DNA of 64,000 bases from Catenulispora sp. GP43 (GCF_041260665.1 NZ_JBGCCT010000008.1:337037-401036); one strand, 5' to 3'; positions 18,698-27,775 are shown, counted from the stretch's first letter. Numbers and translations are program-made. The notes: generated by a model from the sequence alone, not told the origin.

Positions 18698-18720
18698 GCG
18701 GAGATTATGATCGAACCCTG

Positions 18721-19740
18721 ATGACGAGTACGGGCCCTGGTGCCGAGTCTGCGAAGTCGGCCATGTCTGGCAAGTCGGCCGAGTCCGCCGACTGTGCCGA
18801 CTGTGCCGACTGTGCCGACTGTGCCGAGTCTGCCGGATCCGGTCTGGCCGAAGCCGCAGCCGATACCGCCGATTCCGGCGGTTCCGTCGATGCCGCGCTG
18901 GCCGAGGCCGAGCACTGGTTCGTCCGTCACGGCGTCCCGCACTTCGTCGAGGACCGCTACACCGTCGCGTCCCTGCCCGCCCCCCTGCGGCCCTTCGCGG
19001 CCGTGATCCGGCTGGCGCGCCTGGGCGCCATGCTCGGCTACTGGACGGTACGGCGGGTGTTCGCCGAGATGCGCGAGGTCGGGCACCTCGCCGTCCGCGC
19101 GCTGCCGCTGCTCGCGCTGTTCGGCATGGTCATCTTCTTCAGCGGCGACTTCTGGCGGATCGCGGCGGCCCTGACCACCGGCTGGCTGTGGGTGACGGCC
19201 GCCTTCTTCGTGCTGCTGATCCAGGCCTTCCTGGTCGCGCGGCTGCCGGAGGAGACCGGCACGCTGCCCCGGGCCTGCACGCCGGACCGGATACGCGCCA
19301 GCTGCGCGGCCACCCCGCTGGCCCCGCTGGCCGAGGCCGAACCGGACCTGGCCACCGATCCGGCCCTGGGTCTGGGCCAGCGCCGCAACATGTTCCTGTA
19401 CCTGCTGCTCACCCAGACCATCCAGATCAGCCTGCTGAGCTGGATGGTGTTCTTCTTCTACGTGGCCTTCGGCGCCATCGCGATCCGGCCGCCGGTGTTG
19501 GAGGACTGGCTCAAGCACGTGCCGGCCGACGCGCGGCTGTGGGGCGTGCGGATCCCGGGCGTCAGCAGCGAACTGCTGCACGTGGCGGTGCTGCTGGCAG
19601 GCCTGAGCGCCCTGTACTTCGCGATCACCGCGCTGACCGACACCGTCTACCGGCGCGAGTTCTTCGACCGGACGCTGGCCGAGCTCGACAAGGCCATCCA
19701 CATGCGTTGCGCGTATCTGACGGTGCGCGGCAAATCCTGA
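18721..19740 (+). CDS. Multi-pass membrane protein of unknown function
   Basis: A 339-residue protein not assigned to a named family. The first 55 residues are low-complexity and include four ADC repeats (9-bp DNA repeat at 18787-18822). Membrane segments are clear at ALPLLALFGMVIFFS, WVTAAFFVLLIQAFL, LLSWMVFFFYVAFGAIAI and LHVAVLLAGLSALYFAITAL, giving about four spans with an acidic loop between the second and third. It follows the GNAT gene by 23 bp on the same strand. The stop region is followed by a direct repeat of GGCAAATCCTGA. Confidence 0.7.
   Translation: MTSTGPGAESAKSAMSGKSAESADCADCADCADCAESAGSGLAEAAADTADSGGSVDAALAEAEHWFVRHGVPHFVEDRYTVASLPAPLRPFAAVIRLARLGAMLGYWTVRRVFAEMREVGHLAVRALPLLALFGMVIFFSGDFWRIAAALTTGWLWVTAAFFVLLIQAFLVARLPEETGTLPRACTPDRIRASCAATPLAPLAEAEPDLATDPALGLGQRRNMFLYLLLTQTIQISLLSWMVFFFYVAFGAIAIRPPVLEDWLKHVPADARLWGVRIPGVSSELLHVAVLLAGLSALYFAITALTDTVYRREFFDRTLAELDKAIHMRCAYLTVRGKS
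18787..18831 (+). repeat. 9-bp tandem repeat encoding ADC units
   Basis: Four exact copies of GCCGACTGT (18787-18822) and a fifth changed copy, in frame in the membrane protein gene. They give four closely spaced cysteines (ADCADCADCADC) in the predicted N-terminal cytoplasmic or extracellular tail. Confidence 0.95.
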
Positions 19741-19813
19741 CGGTGCAAGGCAAATCCTGATCGCGCGCAGCCGCGGCTGACCGCGCGGCCGTCTCGAACT
19801 CCCCGCCCCCGCC

Positions 19814-20653
19814 CTACCGCTTGAACCCGACGCCGCCGTCGAACCAGATGGCGGCCCAGTCCTCGCGCGCCGTCCCGTCCGGCCGCCACAGCGGGACGTT
19901 CACCACACCGGGCTCGACCAGCTCCAGGCCGTCGAACAGGGCCGTGATGCCCTCCCGGTCCCGGACGGTGAACTGCGAGGTCGCGTTGTCCCAGCCCTTG
20001 CGGGCCTCGGCCGAGGTCTGCGGGTCGCCGCCGTCGGTGCCGTGCGAAATCACCAGCGCGCTGCCCGGCGGCAGGGCGTCGCGGAACGCCGCGACGATGC
20101 CGTGCGCGTCCTCCTCGGGCTTGATGAAGTGCAGCAGCGCGACCATCAGGACCGCGATCGGCCGGTCGAAGTCGAGCACGCCGCGCACCGCCGCGTTGTC
20201 CAGGATGGAGGCCGGATCGCGCACGTCGGCCACCACGATGGCGGTCAGCGCGGGATCGGCGCCGGCCAGCAGCGCGCGGGAGTGGACGGCGACCACCGGG
20301 TCGTAGTCGACGTAGACCACCCGCGCGTCGGGATGGATCGAGCGGGCCACGTCGCCGGTGTTGCCGGGGCCGGGGATGCCGGTGCCGATGTCCAGGAACT
20401 GCGTGATCCCGGCCTCGACCAGGTGGCGCACCGCGCGGCCGAGGAAGGCGCGGTTCTCCTGGACCATCTCTTTGGCGCCGGGCAGGGCCTTCAGGACGAC
20501 CTCGGCCGCCTGGCGGTCGACGTCGAAGTGGTCCTTGCCGCCGAGCAGGCAGTCGTAGATGCGCGCGGGGTGGGCCTTCGTGGTGTCGATCAGCGGCGGC
20601 TCCCAGCCGGGAGACAGCGGATCCTCGCCCAGCTTCGCCATGGTCTCGTCCAC
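19814..20653 (-). CDS. SAM-dependent methyltransferase, PF04672 (DUF574) type
   Basis: A protein of about 279 residues. DTTKAHPARIYDCLLGGKDH is the highly conserved opening of this actinobacterial methyltransferase family, FLDIGTGIPGPGNTGDVAR is the SAM-binding loop, and VVYVDYDPVVAVHSRALL is the acidic second strand. The GTG at 20653 is preferred because GAGGGGGG precedes it; a GTG at 20677 and an ATG at 20641 are also possible. These proteins are numerous in actinobacteria and mostly of unknown substrate. Monocistronic. Confidence 0.85.
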   Translation of the reverse strand: MDETMAKLGEDPLSPGWEPPLIDTTKAHPARIYDCLLGGKDHFDVDRQAAEVVLKALPGAKEMVQENRAFLGRAVRHLVEAGITQFLDIGTGIPGPGNTGDVARSIHPDARVVYVDYDPVVAVHSRALLAGADPALTAIVVADVRDPASILDNAAVRGVLDFDRPIAVLMVALLHFIKPEEDAHGIVAAFRDALPPGSALVISHGTDGGDPQTSAEARKGWDNATSQFTVRDREGITALFDGLELVEPGVVNVPLWRPDGTAREDWAAIWFDGGVGFKR

Positions 20654-20706
20654 GACCCGCCCCCCTCTGTTCAGCACGACCAGTGGGAAGAGAATCTAGC
20701 AGGACC

Positions 20707-21573
20707 CTACTTCAGCAAACGCGACATTCGCCGATCAGCCAACGGTTTGCCGCCGGTCTGGCAGGTCGGGCAGTACTGCAGCGAGGAATCGGCGAAGGAC
20801 ACCTCGCGGATCGTGTCGCCGCACACCGGGCACTTCTCGCCGGTGCGGCCGTGCACCCGCAGCCCGGACTTCTTCTCCGACTTCAGATCCTTCATCGGCA
20901 GCCCGCGCGAGCGCTCGACGGCGTCGGTCAGGGTGTTGATGGTCACCTGGTACAGGTCGGCGACCTCATCGGGGGTGAGCTTGGCCGCCAGTTTGAACGG
21001 GGACATGCGGGCGGCGTGCAGGATCTCGTCGGAGTAGGCGTTGCCGATGCCGGCCAGCACGCTCTGGTCGCGCAGCACGCCCTTGATCTGCCGGCGCTCG
21101 CCGTCCAGCAGCCCGGCCAGCACCTCCACGGTGAACTCCTCGGACAGCGGATCGATGCCCAGGCGCGCGATACCCGGCACCTCGGTGGGGTCGCGCACGA
21201 CGTAGACCGCCAGCCCCTTCTTCGTCCCGTACTCGGTCACGTCGATGCCGCTGCCGGCCGGCTCCGCCATCCGGATCCGCAACGCCAGCGGCCCCTTGCC
21301 CGGCCGGGGCGGCGCCGTCGGCAGCTGCTCCTGCCAGCGCACCCACCCGGCGCGCGCCAGATGCAGCACCAGGTGGACCTCCCCGACGCTGAAGTCGAGG
21401 AACTTCCCATGCCGCGTCACCCCGCTGACCACCTGGTTTTCCAGGGCCGACAGGGGCGGGTCGTAGGTCTTGAGGGCCTGGATGGCGACTGGCGTGGCCG
21501 CCGCCACCGCGTGGCCGGCGAGGTGTTCGTCCAGGAACGCGGCCAGCGCCTGGACCTCCGGCAGTTCGGGCAT
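20707..21573 (-). CDS. Fpg/Nei-family DNA glycosylase
   Basis: A 288-residue bifunctional glycosylase/AP lyase for oxidised bases. The mature N-terminus PELPEVQALAAFL supplies the catalytic Pro and Glu; DQSVLAGIGNAYSDEILHAA is the helix-two-turn-helix; the C-terminal zinc finger has CPVC (248-251) and CPTC (268-271). The arrangement after Pro-Glu and the finger sequence fit the actinobacterial Nei-like branch as well as MutM, so no symbol is given. ATG 21573 overlaps the start region of the opposite-strand gene. Confidence 0.9.
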   Translation of the reverse strand: MPELPEVQALAAFLDEHLAGHAVAAATPVAIQALKTYDPPLSALENQVVSGVTRHGKFLDFSVGEVHLVLHLARAGWVRWQEQLPTAPPRPGKGPLALRIRMAEPAGSGIDVTEYGTKKGLAVYVVRDPTEVPGIARLGIDPLSEEFTVEVLAGLLDGERRQIKGVLRDQSVLAGIGNAYSDEILHAARMSPFKLAAKLTPDEVADLYQVTINTLTDAVERSRGLPMKDLKSEKKSGLRVHGRTGEKCPVCGDTIREVSFADSSLQYCPTCQTGGKPLADRRMSRLLK

Positions 21574-21685
21574 GACAGCTACTCTGCCCGCTGACGCGGC
21601 GCCGCGCTCGCTGGACGGGCCGGAGCTGGGCGAACAGGCCGCGAACACCCTTTCGGCGGCGCGCGACGTCTGCGACGCTGAGCGG

Positions 21686-22646
21686 GTGCGCCGAATACGT
21701 GGCACCGCCGCGCGGCTGCTGTGTGTCCTGCTTGCCGTGGCCGCCGCGGGGTGGCTCGGGGTGCGGGTCTCGGACGCCGCCGGGGTCAGGCTGGAGGCCG
21801 GTCCGGCGCTCGAGACGGTCGACCTGGCCCGGTCGGTGCCGCAGCAGGGGACGTACCACGTCGCCGACGCTGGCGGGCTCCTGTGGTCGTTGCAGTCGCC
21901 TGACGCGGCTGATCCGGCCGAGTACGCCTTTACACCCGGCCACGACCCCGGCGCCGGCCCCGGATTCGGCGTGCGGGTGCAGGTTCTGGTCGCGGGCGAG
22001 GCTGTCGCCGAGCAGACCCTGTTCCGCGCTCTCCCGGAATCCACACGGCAGCTCGATATCGCGCAGGAAGGCCTTGCCGGATCACTGTTCCTTCCGCCAC
22101 AGGTCGCTGCCGCGACCCCGGCGGTCATGGTGATCGGCGGGTCCGAAGGCGGCATACCGAGAACGGAGGCCGCCGCGTTCGCCGCGGTCGGCTACCCCAG
22201 CCTGGCGGTCGGCTACTTCGGCGAACCCGGGCTGCCGGCGTGTCTGTGTTCGATCCCGTTGGAGTACTTCGCCCACGCCGTGGCGTGGCTGCGGACCCAA
22301 CCCGGCTTCGCGTCCCGCCCGCTGGTGCTGTGGGGCGCGTCCCGGGGCGGCGAGGGCGCGTTGATCCTGGCCTCCTACCAGCCGAGCCTGTTCGACGCGG
22401 TGGTCGCGGTCGCGCCGAGCGCCCACATCAACGGCGCCTTCGGCGACGGCGCTGTCAAAGCCCCCTCGGCCTGGACGATGAACGGGCAGCCGCTCACCGC
22501 GAGCCGGATCCCCGTGGCCGCGATCCGGGTCCCGGTGCTGCTCAGGGACCCAGGACGCCAACGCGCTCGCCGCCGCTGATGCCTGGCCGCGGATCCTCGC
22601 CTTCATCGGCAAGGCACGGCCGAGGTCCTCCGCACCTGACGGGTGA
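21686..22646 (+). pseudogene. Acyl-CoA thioester hydrolase (BAAT-C/dienelactone hydrolase type), internal deletion and frameshift
   Basis: A GTG at 21686 begins a signal-like N-terminus (RRIRGTAARLLCVLLAVAAA), then an N-terminal Ig-like domain and an alpha/beta-hydrolase core with the nucleophile elbow VLWGASRGGEGALIL. After RIPVAAIRVPVLL (near 22540) the frame runs into RDPGRQRARRR and stops at 22579. In the next frame (22548-22646) the family C-terminus is recognisable as TQDANALAAADAWPRILAFI. The stretch between, which in intact relatives carries the catalytic Asp and His, is missing, and the join is out of frame. I read this as a deletion of roughly 60-80 codons. Confidence 0.7.
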
Positions 22647-22733
22647 AAAAGCGCGCGCCACGCTTGCGGTTCACCGAGCTCGCCTGAATCGACCGCTAGA
22701 TTCCGGGCATCCAATACGGAATCGGGAGTTGTC

Positions 22734-23495
22734 GTGCGTAAGTGCGTGTCATTGGCCGCTGTGGCGTCCACCGCCTTCGGGCTGGCCGCGTGTTCGTCTC
22801 CGGACCAGCACCGGGAGCCCGCCGGAGCGGCGCGGCCGCTCAGTGCGCCGGCCTCGCAGGCCGTCGTGCGGGCTGAGAAGGTGCACGCCGCCCCGGCTGT
22901 GCCCGCGGCGTCCGGCGCGCAGCCGGGCCAGGCTGCTCTGCGGCACGGCGCTGCCGCCGGTGTCGCCGAACCGGTGCTCATTCCGTCCGGCACCACCGAT
23001 GTGGCCCCGCAGCCTGCGCATCCGCGGGCCGCCGAGCGCCACCCGGTGGCGGCCGCCCCGGCCCCGGTGCCCGCCGCGCCGCGTCCGGCCCCGGCGCCGC
23101 CCGCGACGGACAGCCCGATGTACGACCCGAACGCCTCGGTGACCGCGCAGATCGTGGACGCCGTCGCCGCCGCGCGCATGGACGGCAAGGCCGTGCTGCT
23201 CGACTTCGGCGCCAACTGGTGCACCGCGTGCAGGGCGCTGGAGCGGGCGATGCAGACGCCGAAGGTCCAGGCGGTCCTGGCGCAGTCCTACCACGTGGTG
23301 CACATCGATCTGGGCAACGCCGACCCGCAGCACCTGGCGATGGCCACGCAGTTCGACCCCATGGGCACCTTCGGCATGCCGCTGCTGGTGGTGCTCAACT
23401 CCGACGGCACCTTCCGCGCCGACTCCGCCCACACCGGCCAGCCGAAGTACACCGAGGCGGACATGGCGGCCTGGCTGGGGCAGTGGGTCCGGTGA
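22734..23495 (+). CDS. Thioredoxin-fold lipoprotein (DsbD gamma-like)
   Basis: A 253-residue exported protein. The lipobox is GLAAC with Cys20, followed by about 110 residues of Ala/Pro-rich linker and then a thioredoxin domain from residue 125. The redox motif is NWCTACRALE (Cys163/Cys166), and MGTFGMPLLVVLNSDG contains the conserved cis-Pro. This resembles the C-terminal domain of DsbD, here tethered to the membrane as a lipoprotein. GTG 22734 has GGGAG before it. Its stop overlaps the next gene (GTGA), whose product resembles the N-terminal DsbD domain, which suggests an extracytoplasmic thiol-relay pair. Confidence 0.8.
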   Translation: MRKCVSLAAVASTAFGLAACSSPDQHREPAGAARPLSAPASQAVVRAEKVHAAPAVPAASGAQPGQAALRHGAAAGVAEPVLIPSGTTDVAPQPAHPRAAERHPVAAAPAPVPAAPRPAPAPPATDSPMYDPNASVTAQIVDAVAAARMDGKAVLLDFGANWCTACRALERAMQTPKVQAVLAQSYHVVHIDLGNADPQHLAMATQFDPMGTFGMPLLVVLNSDGTFRADSAHTGQPKYTEADMAAWLGQWVR

Positions 23496-24013
23496 AGTCT
23501 TCCAACGTCCTCACCGTCGCGGCGCTGTCCGGCGTCCCGGTGCTCGCCGCTCTCGCCTTCGCCAGCACAGTGCACCGGCACGCGCACGACGTCGGCTTTA
23601 CCGACCAGGGCGTCAGCGTGGCGATGCACCTGTCCGAGGACGGCAGCAGGCTGCTGACGACGTTCACCCCGCAGCGTCCCGGCTTCCACCTGTACAGCGT
23701 CGGACTGCCCGCCGACGGCATCCAGGGCCTGGGCCGGCCGACGCGCGTCGAGGTCGCCGGCGCCCTGCGCAGCCGTGGGCCGCTGACCGCCCAGTCGCCG
23801 GTGCGGATGCTGCCGATGCAGGGTACTGATGTGAGCTTCCCGGTGTATCCCGACGGTCCGGTGACCACCGAGCTGCCGGTGGACGTGGACTCTCATGGGG
23901 ATGCCAAGGTGCTGGTCAGCTATGCCGCGTGCAGCCCGCAGGAGTGCCTGATGCCGGTGAGTTCGCATCCGGTGGAGCTGACCGCGTCGGCCTTGTCGAC
24001 TATGCGGGGCTGA
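23492..24013 (+). CDS. DsbD alpha-domain-like exported protein
   Basis: A 173-residue protein with one N-terminal hydrophobic segment (VLTVAALSGVPVLAALAFA), probably a signal anchor. The rest is beta-rich. VSYAACSPQECLMPVS near the C-terminus matches the pattern in the N-terminal (alpha) domain of DsbD, where two cysteines shuttle electrons from the membrane domain to partners. GTG start overlaps the thioredoxin lipoprotein stop. No CcdA/DsbD membrane domain is adjacent. Its final 14 bp overlap the convergent EamA gene. The DsbD assignment is by motif and context only. Confidence 0.65.
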   Translation: MKSSNVLTVAALSGVPVLAALAFASTVHRHAHDVGFTDQGVSVAMHLSEDGSRLLTTFTPQRPGFHLYSVGLPADGIQGLGRPTRVEVAGALRSRGPLTAQSPVRMLPMQGTDVSFPVYPDGPVTTELPVDVDSHGDAKVLVSYAACSPQECLMPVSSHPVELTASALSTMRG

Positions 24014-25091
24014 CAGGGCTGACGGGACTCGTAGGACTTGGGGCCGGTGGCTGTGCCGGTGCCGGGGCCTGGTGCGGCGCGAACCGGTCGGCTGCCGAGC
24101 GCGCCCGGTGCGTACGCTCGATCGCCTGGCCCCAGTACGTCCCGCCGAGCATCAGCACGGCCCCGGCGACGGCCGGGGCCGCCAGGTGCTCGCCGCCGAG
24201 TGCCACCCCGGACGCGACGGCCCAGACCGGCTCGGTGCCGAGCAGCAGGCTGGCGCGGCTGGCCGAGGTGCGGCGCACGGCCCAGGTCTGCGCCACGAAC
24301 GCGAACACGCTGCAGAACAGCGCCAGGTAGACCATCTCGGCCCAGGCGCCCGTGCTCGCGTGCGTCAGCTTCGGCAGGTCGGCGGCGGCTGGCAGGGCGA
24401 ACAACGCCGTGCCGACGTACGTCTGGACCACGGTCAGACTCAGGGGTCTGATGTCACTGCCGGCGGTGAGCCGGCCGACGAGGGCGACGTGCGCGGCCCG
24501 CACCACTGCGGCGGCCAGCATCAGCAGGTCCCCGGCGCTGGGCGTGTGCAGCCCGCCGCTGCCGCTCATCAGCAGCCCCACGGCGAGCACGCACACGCCC
24601 GACGCGGCGAAGTAGCGCGCCGGAAGGGCTCCGCCGCGCCGGTCGAGCAGCGGGGTGAGGATGATCGTCAGGCTGATGATGAGGCCGGCGTTGGCCGCGG
24701 AGGTGTGGGCCACGCCGTAGGTCTCGATGATCAGGACGCCGGCCTGGGTGAGGCCGAGAAGCGTGCCGACGCGCAGCTCCGCGCTGCTCGGACGCAGCTC
24801 GCGCCGGGCGGCCAACAGCGCGGAACCGGACGCCGCAGACAGCGCGTAGCGCGCCACCAGCACGACCAGCACCGACGTCGCGGCCGCGGCCGACTTCGCG
24901 GCGAGGTAGCTGGAGCCCCAGACGAACGCGACGAGCAGCAGCACAAGGTCGGTTCGGCGGTCGGTGCCGCCGCCGGAGGGAGTGCCGGGGCGGTCGGTGC
25001 CACCGCCGGTGGGAGTGCCGGGGCGATCGGCGGTCAGGTGAGTCACCCGGCCATCGTCGGGGCGCGCCGTCGGTGTAGTCGAGGACGTCAT
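24000..25091 (-). CDS. EamA/DMT-family transporter
   Basis: A 363-residue protein with ten predicted membrane spans in two EamA repeats: LLLVAFVWGSSYLAAKSAAA opens the first and LLMLAAAVVRAAHVALVGRL the second. WGSSYL is the conserved first-helix motif of this metabolite-exporter family. The N-terminus (a repeated DRPGTP[T/S]GGGTDR unit) and the Pro/Ser-rich C-terminus are low complexity. ATG 25091 lies 38 bp from the divergent LysR start, and that regulator is the likely controller. Confidence 0.87.
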   Translation of the reverse strand: MTSSTTPTARPDDGRVTHLTADRPGTPTGGGTDRPGTPSGGGTDRRTDLVLLLVAFVWGSSYLAAKSAAAATSVLVVLVARYALSAASGSALLAARRELRPSSAELRVGTLLGLTQAGVLIIETYGVAHTSAANAGLIISLTIILTPLLDRRGGALPARYFAASGVCVLAVGLLMSGSGGLHTPSAGDLLMLAAAVVRAAHVALVGRLTAGSDIRPLSLTVVQTYVGTALFALPAAADLPKLTHASTGAWAEMVYLALFCSVFAFVAQTWAVRRTSASRASLLLGTEPVWAVASGVALGGEHLAAPAVAGAVLMLGGTYWGQAIERTHRARSAADRFAPHQAPAPAQPPAPSPTSPVSPVSPA

Positions 25092-25129
25092 TCTCAACCA
25101 ACCATGAAGTCTGCCTACACTGTCGCCCC

Positions 25130-26029
25130 ATGGACGAACGCCAGCTGCGGATCCTGCGCGAACTCGGCGAGCTGGGCAGCGTCGCGGCCGTCGCCGAGGC
25201 GCTGCTGGTCACGCCCTCGGCGGTGTCGCAGCAGCTGCGCCTGCTGCAGCGCACCGTCCCGGTCCCGCTGACCGAGCGCGCCGGGCGCCGCCTGGTGCTC
25301 ACCACCGCCGGGCAGGCGCTCGCCGACGCGGCGATCGAGGTGCAGGCCGCACTGGCCCGGGCCCGGCAGGTGGTGGAGGAGTTCGTGGCCGAGCCGGCCG
25401 GGACGGTCTCGGTGGCGGCGTTCCACAGCGCGGCGCTGGTGTTCTTCCCCAGGCTCCTGCGGGCCCTGGCCGACCCTGGATCGCCGCGCCTGGTGCTGGC
25501 CGACCAGGACGTGGCCCAGGAGCGGTTCCCGAAGCTGACCCGCGAATACGACCTGGTCCTGGCGCACCGCTTCGACCACGCCCCGCCCTGGCCGCGCACC
25601 GTCACCGTCACCCCGTTGTTGCACGAGCCGCTGGACATCGCCCTGCCCGCCGGCCACCGCCTGGCGGCCAAGGGGCGCCTGACACCCCGCGACGTCGCCG
25701 CCGAGCCGTGGGTGACGGTGCACGACGGCTTCCCGGTCCTGCCGCTGGTCGAGGCGATCGCCACCGCCGCCGGCCGGCGTCCGGAGCTGGTGCACCGGGT
25801 CAACGAGTTCACCGTCGTGGCCGAACTGGTCGCGGCCGGCGGCGGGGTGATCGCGCTGCTCCCGCGCTGGACCACGCGCCCGCACCCCGGCGTGGTGCTG
25901 CGTCCGCTGTCGGGGGTGCGGGCCCGCCGGCACATCGACGTGCTGCACCGACCCGAGGCGTCGGCGCGGCGCGCGGTGCGCACGGTGGTGGGGGAGCTGC
26001 GGCGGGCGGCGGCGGAGGTGCAGGGGTAG
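25130..26029 (+). CDS. LysR-family transcriptional regulator
   Basis: A 299-residue regulator. The N-terminal winged HTH is ELGSVAAVAEALLVTPSAVS with the linker helix after TERAGRRLVLTTAGQAL; the rest is a two-lobed effector-binding domain (VSVAAFHSAALVFFPRLLRA onward). It is divergent from the EamA transporter with a 38-bp shared promoter (25092-25129), the classic LysR arrangement for controlling the neighbour. The effector is unknown. Confidence 0.9.
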   Translation: MDERQLRILRELGELGSVAAVAEALLVTPSAVSQQLRLLQRTVPVPLTERAGRRLVLTTAGQALADAAIEVQAALARARQVVEEFVAEPAGTVSVAAFHSAALVFFPRLLRALADPGSPRLVLADQDVAQERFPKLTREYDLVLAHRFDHAPPWPRTVTVTPLLHEPLDIALPAGHRLAAKGRLTPRDVAAEPWVTVHDGFPVLPLVEAIATAAGRRPELVHRVNEFTVVAELVAAGGGVIALLPRWTTRPHPGVVLRPLSGVRARRHIDVLHRPEASARRAVRTVVGELRRAAAEVQG

Positions 26030-26132
26030 GAGTTCGGTATCGCGGTGTCGATGTCCGGGCATCCCGTTCGTCTGTACTCACGAAGGAGCGGCGTCCAAGG
26101 CCGCCCCGGTACGAGCAACAGTGGAGGACACC

Positions 26133-26894
26133 GTGACGAACACCCGGCCGAACACCCCGCCGATCGTCGACATGGCCACCTGGCAGACAGCCCGGGACGA
26201 GCTTCTGCTCCGCGAGAAGGCCCACACCCGCGAGGGCGACGCCATCGCCGCGGCCCGGCGCCGGCTGCCGATGGTGGAGTTCGACGGGAGCGTCAAGGTC
26301 GTCGGGCCCGATGGGCCGGTCCCGTTCCTGGACCTGTTCCAGGGCCGCGACGAGCTCCTGGTCTACAAGCACATGTGGTACGACGGCGCGCCGCACCAGG
26401 GCCAGTGCGAGGGCTGCACGCTCTCGGCCTGGCACATCAGGGACGCCGACTACCTCAACGTCCGCGGGGTGTCGTTCGCTGTGGTGACCACCGGGGCGTG
26501 GGAGGAGGTGGCGCCGTTCGTCGAGTTCATGGGGTACACCCAGCGGTGGTACTCCGTGCGCGGCCTCGAGGAGCCGGCAGGCGGCGAGATGGGCGCCATC
26601 GCCAGCTATCTGCGTGACGGCGACCGGGTCTTCCTCACCTACTCGTCCACCGACCGCGGTACCGAGGCGTTCATCGGCACCTTCGCGCTGCTGGACATGA
26701 CGCCGTACGGCCGCGGCGAGGCGTGGCAGGACAGTCCGGACGGCTGGCCCGAGGGCCGCGGTCCGGCCTGGTTCTGGCGCTCGGACGCCGACGGGAAGGG
26801 TGGGCCCGGGCCGACCAGCCGTCCCGTGCCGCAGTGGGGCCGGCCCGGTGCCACACCCGAGCAGACCCTCGGGCGCCAGGACGCCTGCCACTAG
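26133..26894 (+). CDS. DUF899 (thioredoxin-like) family protein
   Basis: A 253-residue protein of the DUF899 family. WQTARDELLLREKAHTREGD and RRRLPMVEF are the conserved N-terminal blocks; QCEGCTLSAWHI near residue 90 carries a CxxC, and FLTYSSTDRGTEAFIGTFAL and LLDMTPYGRGE are the C-terminal signature. The fold is related to thioredoxin/AhpC, and a redox or detoxification role is assumed in the family but not shown. GTG 26133 is preferred to GTG 26121 because GGAGG falls five bases before it. Confidence 0.85.
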   Translation: MTNTRPNTPPIVDMATWQTARDELLLREKAHTREGDAIAAARRRLPMVEFDGSVKVVGPDGPVPFLDLFQGRDELLVYKHMWYDGAPHQGQCEGCTLSAWHIRDADYLNVRGVSFAVVTTGAWEEVAPFVEFMGYTQRWYSVRGLEEPAGGEMGAIASYLRDGDRVFLTYSSTDRGTEAFIGTFALLDMTPYGRGEAWQDSPDGWPEGRGPAWFWRSDADGKGGPGPTSRPVPQWGRPGATPEQTLGRQDACH

Positions 26895-27155
26895 GAACAG
26901 CACGCCGGCTCCTAGGAGCAGCACGCCGGCTACTAGGACGCTTGCCCGCCACTGATTCGAATCGGCACACCGCTCAACCGCCCCAGCGGCCCCACTCACC
27001 GCACCCCGGCAACCGTTCACCGCATCGCGCCCACCGATGGTCCACTTCGCCCGCCGCGCGCCATGTCCACCGTCCGCTTCGCTACCTACGGTGACAAAGA
27101 CGCGGCCGGTGTGGGCCGGCGGCGTCCGTCAGACAAGGGAAGGGACGCACCTGCC
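26895..27155 (+). other. Intergenic region with an imperfect direct repeat
   Basis: About 260 bp between DUF899 and the acetate transporter. It begins with two copies of the AGCACGCCGGCT[C/A]CTAGGA unit (about 26899-26939). An in-frame ATG at 27063 could extend the transporter, but the family start and the purine-rich AAGGGAAGGGAC support GTG 27156. No other gene is visible. Confidence 0.5.
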
Positions 27156-27758
27156 GTGAGTGAGACCCCCAACACCCCCGCCCCCGCGCCGTCCTCGGGT
27201 ATCGCCGATCCGGCCCCGCTGGGCCTGGCCGGATTCGCCATGACCACGTTCATCCTGAGCGTCATCAACACCAACATGATCTCCGAGAAGGGCGGCGGGG
27301 ACGTCGTCCTGGGCCTGGCCCTGTTCTACGGGGGCCTCGCGCAGCTGCTGGCCGGCATGTGGGAGTTCCGGCGCGGCAACACCTTCGGGGCCACCGCGTT
27401 CTCCTCCTTCGGCGCGTTCTGGCTCAGCTACTGGGCGATCGTGCACTGGAGCTCCGGCGAGGACGCCCACAAGACGATCGGGCTGTACCTGTTCGCCTGG
27501 TTCCTGTTCACCGGCTACATGACCGTGGCGGCGCTGCGGACCAACGGCGCGGTGCTGGCCGTGTTCGGCCTGCTGACGCTGACGTTCCTGCTGCTGGCCG
27601 TCGGCGCCTGGCAGAACTCCACCTCCGGCCCGGCCGCCTTCACCAAGATCGGCGGTTTCGTCGGCATCGTCACCGCGCTGGCGGCCTGGTACGCCTCGCT
27701 GGCGGCGGTGGCCAACGAGACGCACAAGAAGCAGTTGTTCCCGACCTGGCCGCGATGA
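27156..27758 (+). CDS. GPR1/FUN34/YaaH (SatP-like) acetate transporter
   Basis: A 200-residue, six-span membrane protein. ADPAPLGLAGFAMTTFILS is the NPAPLGL family signature, FYGGLAQLLAGMWEFRRGNT the second, and FLFTGYMTVAALRTNG lies mid-protein. Family members take up acetate or succinate with protons. It is immediately upstream of acs (81 bp, with a hairpin between), so uptake and activation of acetate are probably co-expressed. Confidence 0.9.
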   Translation: MSETPNTPAPAPSSGIADPAPLGLAGFAMTTFILSVINTNMISEKGGGDVVLGLALFYGGLAQLLAGMWEFRRGNTFGATAFSSFGAFWLSYWAIVHWSSGEDAHKTIGLYLFAWFLFTGYMTVAALRTNGAVLAVFGLLTLTFLLLAVGAWQNSTSGPAAFTKIGGFVGIVTALAAWYASLAAVANETHKKQLFPTWPR

Positions 27759-27775
27759 GCCGGGGGGAATAGCGT

